Below the pieces are notes generated by a model. That model was not told where the DNA came from, searched no databases, and worked only from the letters and a program-made list of their open reading frames with translations. From positions 1 through 64,000 of the forward strand of contig NZ_JAHTKU010000021.1 of assembly GCF_019192965.1 (NCBI RefSeq): a stretch of 64,000 nucleotides of DNA, read 5' to 3'. Source of the DNA: Nocardioides daeguensis. GTDB lineage: Bacteria; Actinomycetota; Actinomycetes; Propionibacteriales; Nocardioidaceae. Below, one piece after another: positions 25,182 to 33,026 of the stretch. The position numbers were made by a program, and so were the translations under genes. Each line of letters opens with the position of its first letter. Within the stretch, counting starts at the first letter, position 1.

Positions 25182-25290
25182 GATCGAGTAGTGCCGCGGC
25201 TGAGCTTGCGAAGCCGCGACGCACGTATCGAGATCTCGGCGAGCGCGTCTCGATACGCCCTCGCCCAGGGGCTCGGGCTACTCGACGACC
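25182..25290. repeat. Two family-B repeats in inverted orientation
   Basis: One degenerate copy (25182-25233, reading from GATCGAGTAG to GTATCGAGATC) and one opposite copy (25247-25290, from GTCTCGATACG to CTACTCGACGAC) lie between the small RNA terminator and the end of the Fic-like gene. The copies are partly complementary, so a long hairpin is possible. Confidence 0.8.
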
Positions 25291-25297
25291 TCGAGGG

Positions 25298-26026
25298 CTA
25301 CTCCGCGTCGCGCACCAGCGGGCTCGCCTCAGCCGCGGCCGACCACGCCTCGACGGCGTACAGCAACCAGGAGTGCATGCCGGCCTGGGTGCCGGTGGCC
25401 CAGCCGCGCAGGTTGGACTCGTACTCGGGGCGCAGCGCCAGGTGCGCCGCCTCGGGGACGACGAGCGACTTCTCGTCGACGCCCCGCGCGGCCGCGACCA
25501 GCCGCTCGGTCGCGCGGGCGACGATCCCGTTGTGGGAGCCGAAGGGCGCAGCGGTCATCAGCTCGGCGTGGACGACGGCGGCGACGGCGAGCGCCGGCGC
25601 CTCGGTCGGCGCGGTGATCAGCTCGGCGATGCCCCGCAGCCGGGACGCCGACTCGCCGTCGCGGGGCCGGCCGAGCAGCTCATCGGGCAGGCTGCCCCGC
25701 GCGGCCACGGTGTGGATCCGGGCCAGCGCCTGGAGCGGCTGGCGGCGCAGTACGGGGACGAGCGAGAGCAGCTCGGTGGCCAGGCGTACGGCGTCCGCGG
25801 CGATCTCGTCACCCGCGCCGGCGCGCACCTCGGCCAGCGTCGAGCCCGATCCCTCGAGCACCGCGCTGGCGTGCGCGCCCCGCAGCAGCGACTCCGCGGT
25901 GAGCTCGGGGCTGGTGCGGCGCAGGCCTCGGTCACGCAGCACCACGTCGATGCCGTCACGGGCGCCGGCGAAGCCGGACGGGACGCCCTCGAGGGAGATC
26001 AGCCAGGCGTGCGGGTCGGAGGTCAC
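25298..26026 (-). CDS. Fic-like protein with degenerate active-site motif, Rv3662c-like
   Basis: The 242-residue, mostly helical protein has the arrangement of actinobacterial Rv3662c/Fic-like proteins. The segment AAPFGSHNGIVARATERL aligns with the Fic motif HPFxxGNGRxxR, but the catalytic His is replaced (Ala), and the GNGR glycine/arginine pattern is only partly kept (SHNGIVAR). Classical AMP transfer is therefore doubtful. Family members are often mislabelled oxidoreductases. The preceding inhibitory-helix-like region (HASAVLEGSGSTLAEV) resembles the S/TxxxE(G/N) motif of Fic autoinhibition. It is divergent from the methyltransferase gene. Function is unknown. Confidence 0.7.
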   Translation of the reverse strand: MTSDPHAWLISLEGVPSGFAGARDGIDVVLRDRGLRRTSPELTAESLLRGAHASAVLEGSGSTLAEVRAGAGDEIAADAVRLATELLSLVPVLRRQPLQALARIHTVAARGSLPDELLGRPRDGESASRLRGIAELITAPTEAPALAVAAVVHAELMTAAPFGSHNGIVARATERLVAAARGVDEKSLVVPEAAHLALRPEYESNLRGWATGTQAGMHSWLLYAVEAWSAAAEASPLVRDAE

Positions 26027-26096
26027 CCGGCAACGTTACTGGCGCCCTCGCGTGCCTCCGTGATCCGGAGCCGCTGCCGCCGTACGCTCGGCTGCG

Positions 26097-27023
26097 ATGG
26101 CTACCGACTCCACCCCCGACGCACCGGGCCTCTGCTTCGGCAGTGTGGCCGAGGCCTACGACCGCGGCCGCCCCGGCTACCCGCGCGAGGCCGTGGCGTG
26201 GCTGACCGGCGACGAGCCGCTGGCCGTGCTGGAGCTCGGGGCCGGCACCGGCAAGCTCACCGAGCACCTCGTCGCCCTCGGCCACGACGTCCACGCCACC
26301 GACCCGGACCCGCGGATGCTCGACCGGCTCGGCTCCCGGCTGCCCGAGCTGCGGGTCTCGCAGACCGCGGCCGAGGAGATCCCGGCGGCGGACGCGACCT
26401 ACGACCTGGTGGTCGCTGCCGACGCCGACGAGTGGTTCGACGCCGACAAGGCGCTGCCCGAGATCGCGCGGGTCCTCAAGCGCGGCGGCACCTTCGCCGT
26501 CGTGCGCAACGTCCGCGACGAGCGGATCCCGTGGGTCAGGCGGCTCGGCAACCTGATCGGCCACCACGCGACCGGCCAAGGGGTCGGCGACGCGATCGAC
26601 TCGTCGCCGTACTTCGGGCCGGCCGAGGAGGCCGCCGTCAAGCACTGGCAGGTCATCGACCGCGCCTCGGTGCAGGACCTCGCCCGCTCGCTGCCCGACG
26701 TCGCCGGCCTCGACCGCACCGGGCAGGACTCGAAGGTCCGCGAGGTGCTGGCGTTCTACGACGACTTCGGGCGGGGCATGGACGGCATGCAGCTGCCGTG
26801 GGTCGCCGAGTGCTTCCGCGCGGTCGTCGGGATCCAGCCGAAGACGATCCGTCAGGTCCCGGTCCCCGCGCGTACGTCGGCCGCCGGGCCCGCCGAGGGT
26901 CCCGCGAGCGCCGGCTCGGACCTCGACCTCCCCGGCGAGGACACCGTTCCCGTCGCGCTGGCCCCGGCCGTCGAGCCGCCGGCCGACGACGACTCGGGCA
27001 TGCTGCTCATCGACTTCCGCTGA
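26097..27023 (+). CDS. Class I SAM-dependent methyltransferase
   Basis: The 308-residue protein has the methyltransferase-11 core: motif I LELGAGTGKLTEHL (about 43-56), motif II near HATDPDPRMLDRL and the post-I acidic residue. The N-terminal FGSVAEAYDRGRPGYP is typical of the actinobacterial ubiE-like subgroup. The last about 70 residues are Ala/Pro/Asp-rich and look disordered. Substrate is unknown. Divergent transcription from the Fic-like gene leaves about 70 nt for both promoters. Confidence 0.85.
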   Translation: MATDSTPDAPGLCFGSVAEAYDRGRPGYPREAVAWLTGDEPLAVLELGAGTGKLTEHLVALGHDVHATDPDPRMLDRLGSRLPELRVSQTAAEEIPAADATYDLVVAADADEWFDADKALPEIARVLKRGGTFAVVRNVRDERIPWVRRLGNLIGHHATGQGVGDAIDSSPYFGPAEEAAVKHWQVIDRASVQDLARSLPDVAGLDRTGQDSKVREVLAFYDDFGRGMDGMQLPWVAECFRAVVGIQPKTIRQVPVPARTSAAGPAEGPASAGSDLDLPGEDTVPVALAPAVEPPADDDSGMLLIDFR

Positions 27024-27051
27024 CCCCTCGCACGCCCCGACCACGCCGTTC

Positions 27052-28191
27052 GTGCGGCACCATGAGCACGTGCGCGGCGGACGGTTGTGGCGACGGGACC
27101 ACCTGGGCAGCGATGCGGACCGGGCGGCGTTCCGGGCGCTGCACCAGGCATCGCTGGCCGCGCCCGCGCTGCGCGAGGGCCTGACGACGGCGAGCGCGGA
27201 GCGGGCGATCCGGCACCTGCGGGCGCTGCTGGGGACCCCGGCCCTGGCAATCACCGACACCGAGGCGGTGCTGGCGTGGGACGGGACGGGCGAGCACCAC
27301 CTCGGCCAGGCAGCGGCGGTGGCGCTGCTGGCGATCGAGAAGGGCGGCACCCGCACCGTCGACCGCGGCCAGCTGGGGTGCTCGGTCGGCGGCTGCCCGG
27401 TCCGGACCGGCGTGGTGAGCCCGCTGGTCGTCGAGGGCCGGGTGCTCGGGACGGTGCAGGCGTTCGCGCCGACGCCGACCGCGGGTCTGGTGCGGGCCAC
27501 CGAGGAGGTCGCGAAGTGGGTGTCGGGGCAGCTGGAGCTGGCCGAGCTCGACGCCCACCGCAACCGGATGATCGAGGCCGAGGTCCGCGCCCTGCGGGCC
27601 CAGATCAGCCCACACTTCGTCTACAACTCGCTCAACGCGATCGCGAGCTTCGTGCGCACCGACCCCGACCGGGCGCGCGAGCTGCTGCTGGAGTTCGCCG
27701 ACTTCACCCGCTACTCCTTCCGCCGGCACGGCGAGTACACGACCCTCGCCGAGGAGCTGCGCTCCATCGAGCGCTATCTCCTCCTCGAGCAGGCGCGCTT
27801 CGGCGACCGGCTCCAGGTGACGCTCAACATCGCGCCGGAGGTGCTCCCGGTCGTCGTCCCGTTCCTGTGCATCCAGCCCCTCGTCGAGAACGCCGTGCGC
27901 CACGGCCTCGAGAGCGCCGACCAGACCGGGCACCTCCGGATCGTCGCCCACGACCGCGGGCACGAAGCGGTGCTGGAGGTCGAGGACGACGGGGTCGGCG
28001 AGGACCCGGAGAAGGTACGACGAGCTCTGGCCGGCGACACCGAGCTCGACTCGGTGGGCCTCGGCAACGTGGACGCGCGGCTGCGCGCGAGCTTCGGCGA
28101 CGACTACGGTCTGGTCGTGGAGACCGCTCCGGGGGCCGGGACCAAGGTGATCGTGCGGGTGCCGAAGTTCGCGCCGGGGGTGAGCGCATGA
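27052..28191 (+). CDS. LytS-type sensor histidine kinase, cytosolic GAF-like sensor
   Basis: The 379-residue kinase has the His_kinase (LytS/YehU) phosphoacceptor block QISPHFVYNSLNAIASF (His near 188) and a HATPase domain with N box PLVENAVRHGLE and glycine motifs DDGVGED and GVGLGNVD-like. There are no transmembrane helices. The N-terminal about 150 residues form a GAF-like sensor with a C110-x4-C115 pair (GCSVGGC) that could bind metal or respond to redox. GTG at 27052 is used; GTG at 27070 is possible. It is coupled by a 4-nt overlap to the LytTR regulator and followed by a symporter, resembling BtsSR/YpdAB-type control of carboxylate uptake. Confidence 0.92.
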   Translation: MRHHEHVRGGRLWRRDHLGSDADRAAFRALHQASLAAPALREGLTTASAERAIRHLRALLGTPALAITDTEAVLAWDGTGEHHLGQAAAVALLAIEKGGTRTVDRGQLGCSVGGCPVRTGVVSPLVVEGRVLGTVQAFAPTPTAGLVRATEEVAKWVSGQLELAELDAHRNRMIEAEVRALRAQISPHFVYNSLNAIASFVRTDPDRARELLLEFADFTRYSFRRHGEYTTLAEELRSIERYLLLEQARFGDRLQVTLNIAPEVLPVVVPFLCIQPLVENAVRHGLESADQTGHLRIVAHDRGHEAVLEVEDDGVGEDPEKVRRALAGDTELDSVGLGNVDARLRASFGDDYGLVVETAPGAGTKVIVRVPKFAPGVSA

Positions 28192-28955
28192 CGGGTCTCG
28201 ACAGACTCGACCAGCGCGGGCGGCTGCGTGTCCTCGTCGTCGACGACGAGCGCCCGGCGCTCGACGAGCTGACCTACCTCCTCGGCGCCGACGACCGGGT
28301 CGGCGAGGTGATCGCGTGTCAGTCCGCGACCGAGGGGCTGCGGATCCTGCGCGAGCGCGAGGTCGACTGCGTCTTCCTCGACATCCAGATGCCCGGCCTG
28401 ACCGGGCTGGAGCTGGCCGAGGTGCTCGGCCGGTTCAAGCAGCCGCCGCCCGTGGTCTTCGTGACCGCCCACGAGCAGCACGCCGTCGACGCCTTCGACC
28501 TGCACGCGGTCGACTACGTCCTCAAGCCGGTGCGTCCCGAGCGTCTCGCCGAAGCGGTACGACGCGTGCTCGGCGGCACGTCGCCGCAACCGGCCGCCGC
28601 GGGCGCCCAGATCGCGGTCGAGCGCGGCGGGGTCACCCGGTTCGTCGACCGCGGCGACATCACCCACGTCGAGGCGCAGGGCGACTATGCGCGCCTGCAC
28701 ACGACGGGCGGCGACAGCTACCTGGTCCGGGTCCCGCTCGCGACGCTCGAGGAGGACTGGGCGGAGGCCGGGTTCCACCGCATCCACCGCTCGCTGCTGG
28801 TCGCGCTCGGTCACGTCACCGAGGTCCGCACCGACGCCGGCCGGACGTCGGTCGTCGTCGGCGGAGCGACCGGGGGCACCGAGCTGCCGGTCAGCCGTCG
28901 CCACACCCGCGCGCTGCGCGACGTCCTGGTCCGCCGGGCCCGGGCGGGAGGCTGA
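28188..28955 (+). CDS. LytTR-family response regulator
   Basis: The 255-residue protein has a receiver domain (about 14-130: VVDDERPALDE; phosphoacceptor Asp65 in VFLDIQMPG; switch region VFVTAHE; Lys in DYVLKPVRP) and a LytTR DNA-binding domain (about 150-250: HVEAQGDYARLHT, FHRIHRSLLVAL, LPVSRRHTRALRDVL). LytTR regulators bind pairs of imperfect direct repeats. ATG overlaps the kinase stop. The likely targets are the two downstream transport genes, inferred from adjacency only. Confidence 0.94.
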   Translation: MTGLDRLDQRGRLRVLVVDDERPALDELTYLLGADDRVGEVIACQSATEGLRILREREVDCVFLDIQMPGLTGLELAEVLGRFKQPPPVVFVTAHEQHAVDAFDLHAVDYVLKPVRPERLAEAVRRVLGGTSPQPAAAGAQIAVERGGVTRFVDRGDITHVEAQGDYARLHTTGGDSYLVRVPLATLEEDWAEAGFHRIHRSLLVALGHVTEVRTDAGRTSVVVGGATGGTELPVSRRHTRALRDVLVRRARAGG

Positions 28956-28960
28956 GCGAG

Positions 28961-29347
28961 ATGACCGAGCGGGTGCGGGTCACCGGGCCGCCGCGGCACA
29001 CCAGCGCCGGGCGGGCCGCGAGCCGCCTCGGCGACGTCCACGAGCAGACGGCGCTCGGGGACGTCTACCTCCGCTCGTTGCTCCGGGCCCAGCTCGGCCT
29101 GGCCGCGCGGCTGCTCGCCCTGCTGGCCGTCACGCTCGGCGTACTGCCCCTCGCCTTCCACCTCGCGCCGTCGCTGATCGACGTCCGGCTGCTCGGCATC
29201 CCGTTGCCCTGGTTGCTCCTCGGCGTCCTGGTGCACCCGTTCCTGCTCCTGCTGGCCTGGCGCTACATCCGCAGCGCGGAGCACAACGAGCGGGTCTTCG
29301 CCGACCTGGTCGGCGGCCCCGACCCCCAGGACGAGGACGGCGCCTGA
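28961..29347 (+). CDS. DUF485-like membrane partner of a solute:sodium symporter
   Basis: The 128-residue protein has a polar N-terminus and two transmembrane helices (about 52-70, LLALLAVTLGVLPLAFHLA, and 80-100, IPLPWLLLGVLVHPFLLLLAW). A charged C-terminus with RSAEHNERVFADLVG follows. This is the layout of DUF485/YjcH proteins encoded immediately before acetate-type symporters. ATG at 28961 follows GGCTGAGCGAG. Its stop overlaps the symporter ATG (TGATG). Sequence identity to the second DUF485 protein at 54297 is low by eye. Confidence 0.78.
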   Translation: MTERVRVTGPPRHTSAGRAASRLGDVHEQTALGDVYLRSLLRAQLGLAARLLALLAVTLGVLPLAFHLAPSLIDVRLLGIPLPWLLLGVLVHPFLLLLAWRYIRSAEHNERVFADLVGGPDPQDEDGA

Positions 29348-30846
29348 TGGAGCGCGCCGACGTACCCGGCCTGGTCGCGGTCGTGCTGGTCACCCTCGCG
29401 ACCCTCGCGATCGGCACCTGGGGGCTGCGGTTCTCGCGGACGACCAGCGACTTCTTCGTCGCCTCCCGCACGGTCCGGCCGGGGTTGAACGCGTCGGCGA
29501 TCGGCGGCGAGTACCTCTCCGCCGCCTCCTTCCTCGGCATCGCCGGGCTGCTGCTGGTCGGCGGCGCCGATATGCTCTGGTACCCGGTCGGCTGGACCGC
29601 GGGCTACCTCGTCCTGCTGGTGCTGGTCGCCGCACCGCTGCGCCGTTCCGGCGCCTACACGCTGCCGGACTTCGCCGAGGCCCGGCTGGGGTCGGGCACG
29701 GTGCGGGCCGCGTGCTCCCTGCTCGTCGTCGGCATCGGCTGGCTCTACATGATCCCGCAGTTCGAGGGCGCCGGCATCACGCTGCGCTCGGCGATCGGCG
29801 CCCCGGAGTGGGCCGGATCCCTCGTCGTGGCGGGGGTCGTCCTCGCCAACGTGACGTCCGGCGGCATGCGGTCGGTGACCTTCGTCCAGGCCTTCCAGTA
29901 CTGGCTCAAGCTCACCGCGCTGCTCGTCCCCGCCGCCGTCCTGGTCGCGGTCTGGTGGGGCGACGGCCGGCCCGGCGGCCCGGGGGGCGGCGACGGCTGG
30001 TCGAACCCGGTCGCCGGCGACGGCGGGATCGGCCTGTACACGACGTACTCCCTCATCGCCGGCCTGTTCCTCGGCACGATGGGCCTGCCGCACGTGGTCG
30101 TGCGGTTCTACACCAACCCCGACGGCCACGCCGCGCGGCGCACGACGTTCGTCGTCCTCGCCCTGCTCGGCCTGTTCTACCTCTGGCCGCCGGTGTACGC
30201 CGCGCTCGGCCGCGTGTACGGCGACCGGCTGGTCACCGAGGGCCGCTCGGACGTGCTCGTGCTGGAGCTGCCGCGCGCGATGCTCGACGGCGTCGGCGGC
30301 GACGTGCTCACCGGGCTGGTCACCGCGGGCGCGTTCGCGGCCTTCCTGTCGACCTCCTCGGGCCTGGCGATCGCCGTCTCCGGAGTCCTCACCCAGGACG
30401 TGACCAGCCGACTGGTCAACGAGCAGCGCGGGGTTCCGGCCTTCCGGCTGGCGGCGATGGTCGCCGTCGTGGTCCCGGTGGTCGCCGCCCTGCTGGTCCG
30501 CAACGTCGGGGTGGCGCAGTCGGTCGGCCTGGCGTTCGCAGTGGCGGCCTCGACGTTCTGCCCGCTGCTGGTGCTCGGCATCTGGTGGCGGCGGTTGACC
30601 GACGTCGGGGCGCTGGCGGGTCTCGCGGCCGGCGGGATCGGCGCCGGGGGCGCGGCGATCGCGACCCTGGCCGGCTACGCCCCCGGCGGCTGGGCCGGCG
30701 CCCTGCTGGCCCAGCCCGCCGCGTGGAGCGTGCCGGTCGCGGTGCTCGTCATGGCCACGGTCTCGCTCGCGACCGCCGACCGGGAGCCGCCGCATGCACG
30801 TCGGTTCCTGGTTCGGCTGCACACGCCGGAGTCGCTCGGTCGGTAG
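29347..30846 (+). CDS. Sodium:solute symporter family protein (ActP/MctC-like)
   Basis: The 499-residue polytopic protein of the SSS family has SSS hallmarks: FFVASRTVRPGLNASAIGGEYLSAASFLG near the N-terminus, the sodium-site helix around GGEYLSAASF, LPHVVVRFYTNPD and the STSSGLAIAVSGVLTQD helix. By resemblance it transports a short monocarboxylate such as acetate, pyruvate or propionate. It is translationally linked to the preceding DUF485-like gene and follows a LytS/LytTR pair. The paired palindrome element starts just after its stop codon, which may serve termination. Confidence 0.9.
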   Translation: MERADVPGLVAVVLVTLATLAIGTWGLRFSRTTSDFFVASRTVRPGLNASAIGGEYLSAASFLGIAGLLLVGGADMLWYPVGWTAGYLVLLVLVAAPLRRSGAYTLPDFAEARLGSGTVRAACSLLVVGIGWLYMIPQFEGAGITLRSAIGAPEWAGSLVVAGVVLANVTSGGMRSVTFVQAFQYWLKLTALLVPAAVLVAVWWGDGRPGGPGGGDGWSNPVAGDGGIGLYTTYSLIAGLFLGTMGLPHVVVRFYTNPDGHAARRTTFVVLALLGLFYLWPPVYAALGRVYGDRLVTEGRSDVLVLELPRAMLDGVGGDVLTGLVTAGAFAAFLSTSSGLAIAVSGVLTQDVTSRLVNEQRGVPAFRLAAMVAVVVPVVAALLVRNVGVAQSVGLAFAVAASTFCPLLVLGIWWRRLTDVGALAGLAAGGIGAGGAAIATLAGYAPGGWAGALLAQPAAWSVPVAVLVMATVSLATADREPPHARRFLVRLHTPESLGR

Positions 30847-30930
30847 GTCCCCCGGATCGTTCGATCGAACGGTCCGGGGGACTTCTCGGCTCCCGATTCC
30901 CCCTGACCGTTCGATCGAACGGTTCGGGGG
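30847..30930. repeat. Paired 14-bp palindrome element, 50-bp period (copy 2)
   Basis: CGTTCGATCGAACG occurs at 30858-30871 and 30908-30921, again exactly 50 bp apart with a 36-bp spacer containing GGGGG, TCTCGG and CCCCC blocks in the same order as copy 1 (4633-4696). Each palindrome is extended by complementary flanks. The first forms a 36-nt hairpin (30847-30882) with a single mismatch; the second spans 30899-30930. It separates two convergent genes, so it could terminate both. Confidence 0.87.
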
Positions 30931-30959
30931 GCGGCAGCCTCGCCCGCCTCCGGCGACCG

Positions 30960-32129
30960 TCAGTCCAGCGGGGTGATCACCCACTCGGCGTCGACGTCCT
31001 CGTAGGACCCGTCCTTGTGCCAGCTGCCGGTGATCTCGCGGCGGGAGCGGTCCCACGGCACCGTCTCCGGTCCGCCCTCCGTGGCGGCCCAGGCCTGGAA
31101 ACCCTGCTCCTCGGTGTAGCCGCCGCCCCCCGTGCAGCTCTTCGTGTAGGTGCCGACACCGCCCGCGACCACGTCGAGCCAGTAGAGGCTCTGCGCCGGG
31201 ACCAGGCCGAGGTCGCCGGTGAAGTCGCGGTCCAGCGTGCCCTGGTGCGACCACGTGCAGTTGTCGCTGTGGCCCTGCACCGAGAACGTCCCGGTCACCG
31301 ACTCCTCCCGCCAGAACGTGCTGGTGGCGGGGTCACCGGCCCGGAGGAGCACCATCTGGAGCGACCAGGTGCGGGTCTCGTCGTCGGTCTTCTCCACCGC
31401 GCTGACCTTGGCCAGCCAGCGCTGCGGGAACTCCTCACCCTGGCAGGACTGCTTGACCTCGGAGGTGCAGACGTCCGGGTCGGTCGGGGAGTTCCCCGGG
31501 CCGCCGGGGGCGCCGCCGTTGCAGTTGTCGCGGCCCGGACCGCCGTCGCAGGTGTCGACACCGAACCCGCCGTTGAGCTGGACGTCGTCGCCACCTCCTC
31601 CGGACAGGTGGTCGTTGCCGTCGCCGCCGTTGAGCTGGTCGGGGTCGGCGCCGCCGTACAGCTGGTCATCGCCGCCCTCGCCGTTGACCAGGGTGACCGG
31701 CCACGAGGTCTTGAGCAGGTCGTTGCCCTCGCCTCCGAACAGGGCCTGTCCGGTGGCCCCGGTCGCCATCGTGTCGTCGCCGGCGTCGCCGTACCCGATC
31801 CCGCCGTTGCCCGGCCCCAGCGCGATCAGGTCGTTGCCCGCACCGCCGTGCACGTAGTCCTGGCCGGGACCGCCGTCGATGGTGTCCTTGCCTCCGTCAC
31901 CGCAGATGACGTCGTTGCCGCCGAGGCCCTTGATCTTGTCGTTGCCGCCGCGCGCGACGATCACGTCGCGCTTCTTGGTGCCCTTGATCTTGTCGGCCTT
32001 GTTGGTCCCGACGATGGTCGCCTTGGCGCCGTTGCACCGCGGTCCGGCCGCCTCGGCGACGGAGGTGACGCCGATGCTCGCCGGCAGCGCGAGCGCCAGC
32101 GCGAGCACGGGGAGAAGTCTGGTTCGCAT
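30960..32129 (-). CDS. Secreted RTX-type calcium-binding repeat protein
   Basis: The 389-residue protein has a signal peptide (MRTRLLPVLALALALPASIG, cleavage near AEA-A). Residues about 50-200 contain a run of hemolysin-type GGxGxDxxx nonapeptides (for example GGNDKIKGL, GGAGNDLIA, GGDGNDHLS), which fold as a calcium-loaded beta roll. The C-terminal about 180 residues have four or more cysteines and no recognised fold. ATG at 32129 is chosen over one 18 nt upstream because it begins the signal peptide. The signal peptide implies Sec export rather than type I secretion. Confidence 0.85.
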   Translation of the reverse strand: MRTRLLPVLALALALPASIGVTSVAEAAGPRCNGAKATIVGTNKADKIKGTKKRDVIVARGGNDKIKGLGGNDVICGDGGKDTIDGGPGQDYVHGGAGNDLIALGPGNGGIGYGDAGDDTMATGATGQALFGGEGNDLLKTSWPVTLVNGEGGDDQLYGGADPDQLNGGDGNDHLSGGGGDDVQLNGGFGVDTCDGGPGRDNCNGGAPGGPGNSPTDPDVCTSEVKQSCQGEEFPQRWLAKVSAVEKTDDETRTWSLQMVLLRAGDPATSTFWREESVTGTFSVQGHSDNCTWSHQGTLDRDFTGDLGLVPAQSLYWLDVVAGGVGTYTKSCTGGGGYTEEQGFQAWAATEGGPETVPWDRSRREITGSWHKDGSYEDVDAEWVITPLD

Positions 32130-32282
32130 CCCCCGAGGCTCGGCCATGGCGCTTGCGGCGCGCTTGCGACCGGCCTGGCGCGTCGGACGCCGATCCGGCG
32201 GCGTCGTTGCTGGCGACCACGATGCGGCAGCTCAACGGTGAGGAAGTGGCAGGTCAACGGTGAGTAAGCGGCAGGTCAACGA

Positions 32283-33026
32283 CTACGCGACGCCGACGGC
32301 GGGAGGAGCCAGGGCGAGGGCCCGCTCGACGACGAGCTGGACGACCCGCGGGTGCGGGCCGATGACGTCCGCGACGACGCTCGCGCCGGCGGCGAGGGCG
32401 TCGTGGCGGGCCTTGCGGTGGAAGTGCCCGGTGGCGAGGAGGTACGGCGACACGGCGTCGCCCGGGCGCACGACCTCCGCGAGCCGCGGGCCGCGGCCCG
32501 CCAGGGTGGCGAGGCGGACGGGGGCACCCCAGGCGTGGGCCAGCAGGTGGCTGGCGGCGGCGAGGTCCGCGGCGGCGGCCGGGTCGGTGGAGCCGGCGGC
32601 GACCATGACGACCGGTTGTCCGGGGGTGGCGCCGGCGGCGCGGAGCCGGTCGACCTGCGCGGCGGCGAGCAGCCGGTCGGGGCCGAGGGCGCGGCCGAGC
32701 CGGACGTCGTCGCGGCCGGCAGCGGCCACGGCGGCGGGCAGGTCCTGGCGCAGGTGGTAGCCGGTCGAGAGCAGCAGCGGTACGGCGACCGCGGGCGTCT
32801 CGACGGTGCTCACGACGTCGGCGAAGAGCGGCGCGCCCAGCTCGACGTACGACGTGGTCGCCTCCCAGCCGAGCGCACGGGCCGCCGCCGCGGTGAGCTC
32901 GCGGGCGACCTCGTTGCCGGCCGCGGCGCGGGTGCCGTGCGCGACCGTCACGAGGTGGGCTGCAGGCGTCTCGATACGCCGCTCGCTGGCGCTCGCGGCT
33001 ACTCGACGAACTCCGTGGGAGGTCAT
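32283..33026 (-). CDS. Sirohydrochlorin chelatase-type CbiX/SirB protein
   Basis: The 247-residue protein has two CbiX-like halves. The active-site segment LVTVAHGTRAAAGNE holds the first His, and the second half contains PYLLATGHFHRKAR. It probably inserts iron or cobalt into sirohydrochlorin; beside nirBD the likely product is siroheme for nitrite reductase. The ATG overlaps the regulator gene's stop region (4 nt). Residues about 5-19 (GVRRVAASASERRIE) are encoded by a family-B repeat at 32968-33012, and conserved sequence starts only at about residue 24. The N-terminus thus appears acquired from the repeat, or the real start is a GTG downstream. It is the last gene of the nir operon. Confidence 0.85.
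   Translation of the reverse strand: MTSHGVRRVAASASERRIETPAAHLVTVAHGTRAAAGNEVARELTAAAARALGWEATTSYVELGAPLFADVVSTVETPAVAVPLLLSTGYHLRQDLPAAVAAAGRDDVRLGRALGPDRLLAAAQVDRLRAAGATPGQPVVMVAAGSTDPAAAADLAAASHLLAHAWGAPVRLATLAGRGPRLAEVVRPGDAVSPYLLATGHFHRKARHDALAAGASVVADVIGPHPRVVQLVVERALALAPPAVGVA
32968..33012. repeat. Family-B repeat inside the 5' end of the CbiX-type gene
   Basis: The unit runs from GTCTCGATACG through core CGCTGGCGCTCG to CTACTCGACGAAC. It is nearly identical to the copy at 50674-50716. It is read in frame as residues about 5-19 of the chelatase. Confidence 0.88.
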
